From positions 1-8,474 of the forward strand of contig DATFBW010000099.1 in the NCBI GenBank assembly GCA_035253645.1: a stretch of 8,474 nucleotides of DNA. The letters run 5' to 3'. This DNA is from DASYRX01 sp035253645. GTDB lineage: Bacteria; Gemmatimonadota; Gemmatimonadetes; Gemmatimonadales; Gemmatimonadaceae. Both the position numbers and the translations under genes were made by a program. How positions within the stretch are numbered: the first letter of the stretch is position 1; every line of letters begins with the position of its first letter. Under the pieces are notes generated by a model. It did no database searches. It was not told the DNA's origin and saw nothing but the letters and a program-made list of their open reading frames with translations. Shown here piece by piece: positions 1 through 4,204 of the stretch.

Positions 1-719
1 AGGAGCAGCGAACCACCATTCGCTCTCTCGAACGCACCTTCAACGCGCTTCACTGCGCCAGTAAATGCGCCCTTCTCGTGCCCAAATAGCGCGCTTTCGA
101 TCAGTCCATCGGGGAGCGCGGCGCAATTCAGTTTGATGAACGGCTTGTGACGTCGGTCGCTCTGGTCGTGAATGGCTCGCGCGATGAGCTCTTTCCCCGT
201 GCCGCTTTCACCCTGGATCAACACCGTCGCGCGTGTTGGCGCCACTGTAGCGAGCGTCTGCAAGATGCGCCGTACTGCGGCGCTGTCTCCGACTATCTCA
301 CGTTCGTGCCGCACCTGCATCAATTCACGGTGCAGCTTGTCGTTCTCGCGCTTCAGCCTAACGAATTCGAGTGCCTGCTCGATCGCCAGCTCCAGCTGCT
401 GCGGCCGGATCGGCTTCGTTACGTAATCGATGGCGCCCGCTTTGATCGCGGTGACTGCATGCTCGATGCTCCCGAAGCCCGTGAGGATGATGACGGGAAC
501 GTCGTACCCTTCCTGCTGCAGGAGCTGCAGGAACTCGAGGCCGTTGAGGCCGGGCATTCGATAGTCCGAGACCACTAAATCAATTGACTCTCGGGCCAGC
601 ACCTGAAGCGCCTCAACGACGGTAGCCGCGCCAATTGCCTTGTGACCGGCGCGCGTAAGCACGTCATCGAGCATAAGCCCGATGGACGGCTCGTCGTCTA
701 CATAGAGAATGCTTGCCAT
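1..719 (-). CDS. NtrC-family sigma-54-dependent response regulator, C-terminal part beyond the window
   Basis: Reading the minus strand from an ATG at 719 gives an open frame to the window edge (239 codons). Residues 1-119 form a receiver domain: acidic pair D8-D9, phosphoacceptor D52 in VVSDYRMPG, switch T80 and conserved K102 in TKP. A short coiled linker follows (about 118-140). The AAA+ sigma-54 interaction domain then begins: Walker A GESGTGKE at 170-177, and the sigma-54-contacting GAFTGA loop at 217-222. The frame stops at GGSLL, just before the expected Walker B. By family, phosphorylation at D52 lets the ATPase remodel sigma-54 holoenzyme at -24/-12 promoters. The missing part should carry the rest of AAA+ and a Fis-type HTH. 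No histidine kinase is encoded upstream within the window, so its partner lies beyond the left edge or elsewhere. No clear Shine-Dalgarno precedes the ATG, but no alternative in-frame start was found nearby. Its targets cannot be told from this sequence. Confidence 0.96.
   Translation of the reverse strand, partial: MASILYVDDEPSIGLMLDDVLTRAGHKAIGAATVVEALQVLARESIDLVVSDYRMPGLNGLEFLQLLQQEGYDVPVIILTGFGSIEHAVTAIKAGAIDYVTKPIRPQQLELAIEQALEFVRLKRENDKLHRELMQVRHEREIVGDSAAVRRILQTLATVAPTRATVLIQGESGTGKELIARAIHDQSDRRHKPFIKLNCAALPDGLIESALFGHEKGAFTGAVKRVEGAFERANGGSLL
356..363 (-). repeat. Octamer CGTTAGGC copy inside the response regulator
   Basis: Exact GCCTAACG on the plus strand. It encodes Val-Arg (GTT AGG) at residues 120-121 of the regulator linker. 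One of 10 exact copies in the window: 356, 1198, 1927, 3595, 4133, 4394, 5815, 6358, 8383 and 8458. Confidence 0.85.
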
Positions 720-922
720 TCGAGGGCGAGAGACAGCGGTGGCCGCTGCCGGGAACTGGGGCGAGCGGTACGACACTCAGACGCACTCCTGGTGGCCCCG
801 GCAACAACTTCCGGTAGCTCGAGTGCGACTTATTGACCGGGTTTAACCACACGCGGCTCAAGGTTTTGGCGCATCTGCCGATACCGGAGAGTGAGCAGCA
901 ACGCAGGTCTCCGTTTCCGCCG
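720..922. other. Divergent intergenic region upstream of the response regulator
   Basis: About 200 bases lie between the minus-strand regulator start and the first credible plus-strand start. It should hold the regulator's promoter. I could not find a convincing -35/-10 pair or a GG-N10-GC sigma-54 element on either strand. A small hairpin AGCGG-tgg-CCGCT sits at 735-747, close to the regulator start. Short frames crossing it on both strands look non-coding. Confidence 0.4.
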
Positions 923-1156
923 ATGGCCATGGCTACACGATCCGACTACGGGACAGCAATCCGCTGTCATCTGGACGCCGGAACGGCTCCCGCAGAGTGG
1001 GAGCTCAGAGTGAACACGATCCGGTATCGGTTCCTGTTAGGCGAGTATGACAGCGATCATGTCGTCACCGAGGTGGCGCGCAGGATCCTGGGATGCAGCG
1101 AGCTGGAACATCCACAGTGGGCGATGTCGTCATCGCCGCAGCGCAACTCCGTTTGA
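923..1156 (+). CDS. Possible small hypothetical protein (77 aa)
   Basis: An ATG at 923 opens a 77-residue frame that ends in TGA at 1154-1156, 9 bases before the next gene's ATG. The same frame is open further upstream to a TTG at 833, but that extension has no convincing start signal. Residues about 20-60 (AEWELRVNTIRYRFLLGEYD, then a helix-like DHVVTEVARRILGC stretch) look like a small folded alpha/beta segment; the ends look disordered. I do not recognise the family. Support is its position directly ahead of the 1166 gene and a plausible composition. Against it are the weak ribosome binding site and some uncommon codons. It may be a real leader gene of the operon or chance coding. Confidence 0.4.
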   Translation: MAMATRSDYGTAIRCHLDAGTAPAEWELRVNTIRYRFLLGEYDSDHVVTEVARRILGCSELEHPQWAMSSSPQRNSV

Positions 1157-1165
1157 GAGGTCCCA

Positions 1166-1657
1166 ATGCTTCAGATGAAAACGGTCCAAGGACAGTCGCC
1201 TAACGCGTATCGCATCGAGAAGACGCGCCTGCCAGTTACCGTTACGCTGATCGGTGGCACCAACCTGGAGGGTGACCTTTTCGTGCGTGCCAGCTCGCGC
1301 TATGCACAGCGTCTGGAGGATGCTCCCGAGGTGCTCAACGCGGCACAACCGTTTTTCCCGATGGCGCTGCACAGCGGGGAGATCGCGCTTGTCGCGAAAG
1401 CGCATGTCTACTCGTTGCAAGGTGGCGCCGGAGTGATCCACCAGGACTTCTCGCTCGGGTCGCCAACCACCGTCGAGCTTTTCATGCAGGACGGGCATCG
1501 CATAACGGGACGCGTGTTGATTGAGCCCCGGCGTGCTCATACGCGTGTGCTCGATTTCCTCAACAACACTGAAGAGCGTTTCTTCACCCTCTTCGGCAAG
1601 CATACGGTGTTGCTCGTAAATCGCGCGCAGGTGGTGCGCGTGCGGCCGCTGGATTGA
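1166..1657 (+). CDS. Uncharacterised protein with two-fold internal repeat (163 aa)
   Basis: The ATG at 1166 is preceded by AGAGG (1156-1160) with 5-base spacing, a good start signal. The product is soluble, with no signal peptide or membrane segment. It appears to consist of two copies of one unit: residues about 23-84 and about 100-160. Each has a hydrophobic strand with a turn (VTVTLIGGTNLEGDLFV against TTVELFMQDGHRITGRVLI), then an Arg/Leu/Asp segment with LN, then FF, and ends in a strand containing L-V-x-[KR]-A-x-V (IALVAKAHV against VLLVNRAQV). The unit looks like a small beta-rich fold, perhaps Sm- or PilZ-like, but I cannot name the family. It is followed by a short ORF whose start overlaps this stop, and preceded closely by a possible small ORF, so it is probably the main gene of a small operon. 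Its function is unknown. Confidence 0.85.
   Translation: MLQMKTVQGQSPNAYRIEKTRLPVTVTLIGGTNLEGDLFVRASSRYAQRLEDAPEVLNAAQPFFPMALHSGEIALVAKAHVYSLQGGAGVIHQDFSLGSPTTVELFMQDGHRITGRVLIEPRRAHTRVLDFLNNTEERFFTLFGKHTVLLVNRAQVVRVRPLD
1198..1205 (-). repeat. Octamer CGTTAGGC copy inside the 1166 gene
   Basis: Exact GCCTAACG on the plus strand, coding Pro-Asn (CCT AAC). Confidence 0.85.
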
Positions 1658-1932
1658 GCCTCCTCGCTCGCATGCCAGGCGATCCCGTAAGATCGCTTTA
1701 CGAGTCCGACGCAGCATTGCGCCGCGCCGCTCAGGTGCTCCGACCGCTCGGCGCCGAGGAAGCTGCGGCCCGGCCCGAACCAGCGCTCGCGGACCGCGTG
1801 GAGAGCGAGGCAGGGAACGACCTGCGCGGGAGCGCAGGACCCTCGGCGTTGCAGAATGCGCTACGTCGCAGCCGCGAGGTTCTCGACATGTTGCAACGGG
1901 CCCTGACGCAGCGCAACGAGGATTCGCGTTAG
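1654..1932 (+). CDS. Short helical hypothetical protein, start overlapping previous stop (92 aa)
   Basis: A TTG at 1654-1656 overlaps the TGA (1655-1657) of the preceding gene, an arrangement typical of translational coupling. An ATG at 1672 (residue 7) is the alternative start. The product is rich in Ala, Arg, Glu and Leu. It has two helix-like segments, about residues 13-45 and 62-86 (LQNALRRSREVLDMLQRALT), consistent with a small helical hairpin or coiled-coil protein. There is no signal peptide, membrane segment or known motif. The stop codon TAG lies inside a copy of the repeated octamer CGTTAGGC (1927-1934). Function is unknown. If real, it probably acts with the 1166 product; the opposite-strand frame over this region looks like a codon shadow. 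Confidence 0.55.
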   Translation: MSLLARMPGDPVRSLYESDAALRRAAQVLRPLGAEEAAARPEPALADRVESEAGNDLRGSAGPSALQNALRRSREVLDMLQRALTQRNEDSR

Positions 1933-1934
1933 GC
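1927..1934 (+). repeat. Octamer CGTTAGGC copy supplying a stop codon
   Basis: Exact CGTTAGGC. Its TAG at 1930-1932 is the stop codon of the short helical ORF, and it forms one arm of a weak hairpin. Confidence 0.85.
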
Positions 1935-1948
1935 ACTTCCTGCCTTTC
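1931..1948 (+). terminator. Weak hairpin after the 1166-1932 genes
   Basis: AGGCA (1931-1935) can pair with TGCCT (1941-1945) over a 5-base loop, followed by TTT. The left arm is part of a CGTTAGGC octamer copy. Position right after the last stop codon suits a terminator, but the stem is short, so this is tentative. Confidence 0.25.
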
Positions 1949-1957
1949 GAGTGTACG

Positions 1958-1986
1958 CTGTCGCACCCGAGGCAATGTGATATAAC
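1958..1986 (+). promoter_or_regulatory. Candidate sigma-70-type promoter for the 2082 gene
   Basis: TATAAC at 1981-1986 is a good -10 box, preceded 17 bases upstream by CTGTCG (1958-1963), a half-matching -35. It would give a leader of about 90 bases before the 2082/2097 start. The TATAAC stands out as the only AT-rich hexamer in this intergenic stretch. Confidence 0.4.
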
Positions 1987-2081
1987 GTGTCGGACCGAAA
2001 CCGTTTCAGCACGGGGCGCAGGCGCACCGCAACCGTGACGGCGCTATCTGCGCTATCGTCTTTCGGGCAACTTCGCGCCAC

Positions 2082-2720
2082 GTGGCGCGTCTCGCTATGC
2101 GCCTCGCACGTTACCTCTCCGCGCTCGTCAAGCTCGCTCTCGTCTACTTCGCGGCGCGGGGCGTCCTTACACTTTTCGACGTCCAGTCGCACTGGCTGCC
2201 GCTCGTTATAGCGGTGGTCGCGCTCGTCGTCGGCCGCTTCTTCGTGGTGCGCGCGTTCCTTCGTGGCGTGAGGCAGCTCGTGTTGTCCAAGAGCGATGTC
2301 CTCCGCAACGCAGCGGTCACGCTGCACGAGGTCGTGCCGATCGCGACACCGAAAAACTTTGTCGCGGAAGGTGGCTCGTCTCCTCTGTTTTATAGGGTGG
2401 ATGTCACAATTGCGCCAAAAGGAGCCGCGGCGCTTTGGGATGCGGACGATATGGTCCTGGTCGACGCCGTCGCAGCTGCTCCGCGGCGCGAGCCGCTTGC
2501 CTACGAAACCAAGCATGACGCCGGGCACGTCTTCGACGTGCAGGTGCTCATGGGCGACGTGTTCGCAAGTCCGCAATCAGCCAAGCTGAGCGGAAGTCAG
2601 CGCGTGCGATTTGTAATGGCTGTCGATAAGCGCACACCGCGCGTCAAGCTCAAATACTACTTCGAGCACCTCGAGCCGGCGTTCGATTTACCGCCGCATC
2701 AACTGAACGCGGCTGCATAA
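2082..2720 (+). CDS. Two-helix membrane-anchored protein of unknown function (212 aa)
   Basis: The frame opens with GTG at 2082 or ATG at 2097 (residue 6). Neither has a clear Shine-Dalgarno, so the exact start is undecided. Two hydrophobic segments, residues about 12-32 and 38-60, are separated by a short polar turn (FDVQSHW). Basic residues flank both outer ends (MARLAMRLARY; RAFLRGVRQ), so by the positive-inside rule the N-terminus and the 150-residue C-terminal domain should be cytoplasmic. That domain is strand-rich (LFYRVDVTIAPKG; DDMVLVDAV; GHVFDVQVLMGDVF; VRFVMAVDKR; VKLKYYFEHLEPAF) and has no Cys or recognisable catalytic motif. I do not recognise the family. The gene has its own candidate promoter and ends shortly before a hairpin shared with a convergent tRNA gene, so it is probably a single-gene transcript. 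Confidence 0.8.
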   Translation: MARLAMRLARYLSALVKLALVYFAARGVLTLFDVQSHWLPLVIAVVALVVGRFFVVRAFLRGVRQLVLSKSDVLRNAAVTLHEVVPIATPKNFVAEGGSSPLFYRVDVTIAPKGAAALWDADDMVLVDAVAAAPRREPLAYETKHDAGHVFDVQVLMGDVFASPQSAKLSGSQRVRFVMAVDKRTPRVKLKYYFEHLEPAFDLPPHQLNAAA

Positions 2721-2730
2721 CGAGGCGACG

Positions 2731-2787
2731 GAGCGGGGAGCGAGGAGCTTGGAGCGAGGCTGTTTGCCTTGCTCCTCGCCCCCCGTT
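2731..2787. repeat. GC-rich inverted repeat with two alternative hairpins, likely bidirectional terminator
   Basis: GGGGAGCGAGGAGC (2735-2748) pairs with GCTCCTCGCCCCCC (2771-2784), 13 of 14 positions. Nested within and overlapping it, GAGCGAGGC (2752-2760) pairs with GCCTTGCTC (2766-2774) with one G-T wobble over a TGTTT loop. The two stems share 2771-2774, so they exclude one another. The purine side is built of GGAGCGAGG-like units. It lies between the 3' ends of the 2082 gene and the convergent tRNA, as expected for a two-way terminator, although there is no strong T tract. Confidence 0.6.
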
Positions 2788-2807
2788 CCTCGCGCCAGCG
2801 CGCAGAG

Positions 2808-2881
2808 CGCGCCCTGAGGGACTCGAACCCCCAACCTTCTGATCCGAAGTCAGACGCTCTATCCGATTGAGCTAAGGGCGC
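2808..2881 (-). tRNA. tRNA-Arg, anticodon TCG (reads CGA)
   Basis: The minus strand folds as a complete cloverleaf of 74 bases. The acceptor stem is GCGCCCT with AGGGCGC, followed by discriminator G. The D arm contains TAGCTCAATCGGATAGAGC. The anticodon stem TCTGA/TCAGA holds the loop CTTCGGA, giving anticodon TCG. The T arm has GGTTCGAGTC in its loop region. CCA is not encoded, since the bases after the discriminator are CTC. It resembles the common bacterial tRNA-Arg(UCG). The gene converges on the 2082 CDS, with the double hairpin between them. Confidence 0.96.
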
Positions 2882-3011
2882 GGATGTAGCAAGCACTGCA
2901 AAACTAACGATCACCCCACGGCGCGGCACGCTTCGCGCATGGTCGTATGCGTACGTCTCAGAATGTAGCCAGGCTCGACTGGTCTGTCTCTGTGCGCAGC
3001 CGGAGGGGAGC
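2882..3011. other. Divergent promoter region between tRNA-Arg and the oxidoreductase gene
   Basis: These 130 bases must carry a minus-strand promoter for the tRNA and probably a plus-strand promoter for the 3012 gene. I see no strong -10/-35 pair on either strand. The one clear signal is GGAGG at 3002-3006, the ribosome binding site of the 3012 gene. Confidence 0.45.
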
Positions 3012-4181
3012 ATGATCGACATCGTACGCACAATCACCTCACACCTGCCTTCGCGTCGCAGGGAGAATGGCGACGCACCAGAGACGCAGAGAATCCGTTA
3101 CGCTGTCGTCGGCCTGGGATACATCTCGCAATCGGCCGTGCTTCCCGCGTTTGAACACGCGGAGCGAAACTCGGAGCTCGTGGCTCTGGTCAGCGACTCC
3201 CAACACAAGCTCAGGCGCCTCGGTGAAGACTACAAAGTCGACCTCCGGTTCACATACGAGGAGTTCGACGAATTGGCTGCGAGCGGCGCGATTGACGCGG
3301 TGTATATCGCGCTCCCCAACAGCATGCACCGGGAGTATACAGAGCGAGCGGCACGGCACGGCGTTCATGTGCTCTGCGAGAAACCGATGGCTGTGACCGC
3401 CGAGGACTGCAAGGCGATGATGCAGGCGGCGCGCAGTGCCAAAGTGAAGTTGATGATCGCGTATCGTCTGCACTTCGAGCCGGCCAACCTGGAAGCAGCA
3501 GCGATCGTGCGCAGCCGGACGCTCGGCGATGTCCGCATTTTCAACTCGCTGTTCAGTATGCAGGTCAAAGCCGGCGACATCCGTCTCAAGAAGGCGTTAG
3601 GCGGAGGCGTGTTGTACGACATCGGCATTTATTGCATCAACGCGGCCCGAATGATCTTTCGCGCGGAGCCCATCGAAGTCTCCGCGTTCGCCGGCAACAA
3701 CGGCGATGCGCGGTTCCGTGAGGTGGCTGAGATGGTTACCGCGACATTGCGGTATCCTGGCGATCGCCTGGCGACGTTCGTCACGAGCTTCGGCGCCGCG
3801 GATTCTTCGCGTTATGAGCTCATCGGGACCAAAGGCAGGCTCGCGCTGGATCCTGCGTACGAAATTGGCCAGCCGCTCACCCACTACCTCACCCTCGACG
3901 GACGGACGCGCAAGAAGCGCTTCAAGGCGCGAGACCAGTTCGCGCCGGAGCTGGAGTACTTCTCGGATTGCATCCTGAACGACAAGGAGCCGGAACCCTC
4001 TGGGTTGGAGGGCCTCGCAGATGTTCAGATCATTCAGGCGCTGGAGAAGTCGAGCAAAACGAGAAGGCCAGTGACGTTACGTCTGCGCACCGACGCACCG
4101 CCAGCGCGGTCGCAGGCGATGTACAAGCCTCGCGTTAGGCGCCAGGAGCTCGTCGGCGCCTCCCCTCCGCACCCGAATTAA
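3012..4181 (+). CDS. Gfo/Idh/MocA family NAD(P)-dependent oxidoreductase, GFOR-like (389 aa)
   Basis: The start ATG has GGAGG at 3002-3006 with good spacing. After a 28-residue polar N-terminal extension comes a Rossmann fold: YAVVGLGYIS (30-39) with G34 and G36 for the dinucleotide, AVYIALPNSMH (96-106), and the family EKP motif at 123-125 (K124). The C-terminal alpha/beta domain includes AYRLHFEP (150-157) and GGGVLYDIGIYCIN (197-210). The D-IGI-Y pattern (D203, Y207) matches the substrate-site Asp and Tyr of Zymomonas glucose-fructose oxidoreductase, and the overall sequence resembles that enzyme. It probably oxidises or reduces a sugar or glucoside with tightly bound NADP(H). Unlike periplasmic GFOR it has no Tat signal, so it should act in the cytoplasm. 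The last 30 residues are basic and Pro-rich and look disordered. It converges on the glucosidase gene 23 bases away. The exact substrate cannot be told from sequence. Confidence 0.93.
   Translation: MIDIVRTITSHLPSRRRENGDAPETQRIRYAVVGLGYISQSAVLPAFEHAERNSELVALVSDSQHKLRRLGEDYKVDLRFTYEEFDELAASGAIDAVYIALPNSMHREYTERAARHGVHVLCEKPMAVTAEDCKAMMQAARSAKVKLMIAYRLHFEPANLEAAAIVRSRTLGDVRIFNSLFSMQVKAGDIRLKKALGGGVLYDIGIYCINAARMIFRAEPIEVSAFAGNNGDARFREVAEMVTATLRYPGDRLATFVTSFGAADSSRYELIGTKGRLALDPAYEIGQPLTHYLTLDGRTRKKRFKARDQFAPELEYFSDCILNDKEPEPSGLEGLADVQIIQALEKSSKTRRPVTLRLRTDAPPARSQAMYKPRVRRQELVGASPPHPN
3595..3602 (+). repeat. Octamer CGTTAGGC copy inside the oxidoreductase
   Basis: Exact CGTTAGGC, coding Leu-Gly with the TTA codon, directly before the GG of the substrate-site motif. 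Confidence 0.85.
4133..4140 (+). repeat. Octamer CGTTAGGC copy near the oxidoreductase 3' end
   Basis: Exact CGTTAGGC, coding Val-Arg (GTT AGG) in the basic tail. Confidence 0.85.
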
Positions 4182-4190
4182 CCTACAGGC

Positions 4191-4204
4191 CTCAGACCTC
4201 AGAC
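4191..4204. repeat. Short tandem repeat (CTCAGAC)x2 between convergent genes
   Basis: Two exact copies of CTCAGAC (4191-4197 and 4198-4204) lie between the stop codons of the oxidoreductase and the glucosidase. They are flanked by CCTACAGG on the left and CTACAC on the right. No stable hairpin is visible. Confidence 0.6.

Noticed and set aside
147..578. 143-codon plus-strand open frame
   Set aside because: Antisense to the receiver domain and linker of the response regulator, whose motifs are unmistakable.
720..830. Sigma-54 (-24/-12) promoter for the response regulator
   Set aside because: I looked for GG-N10-GC with the usual flanks on both strands and found no convincing match.
664..930. 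Possible histidine kinase remnant upstream of the response regulator
   Set aside because: The minus-strand frame here has no H-box, HATPase or PAS features and overlaps the regulator start in another frame.
1130..1975. 281-codon minus-strand open frame
   Set aside because: It covers the 1166 and 1654 genes in antisense. Composition is extremely Arg/Pro-rich without domain logic, whereas the plus-strand frame has a ribosome binding site and ordered repeats.
1929..2576. 215-codon minus-strand open frame
   Set aside because: Antisense to the two-helix membrane protein; His/Arg/Asp-rich with no sensible domain, typical of a shadow in GC-rich DNA.
2699..3037. 112-codon minus-strand open frame across the tRNA
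   Set aside because: It includes the whole tRNA-Arg and the terminator hairpin in translation, so it cannot be a real gene.
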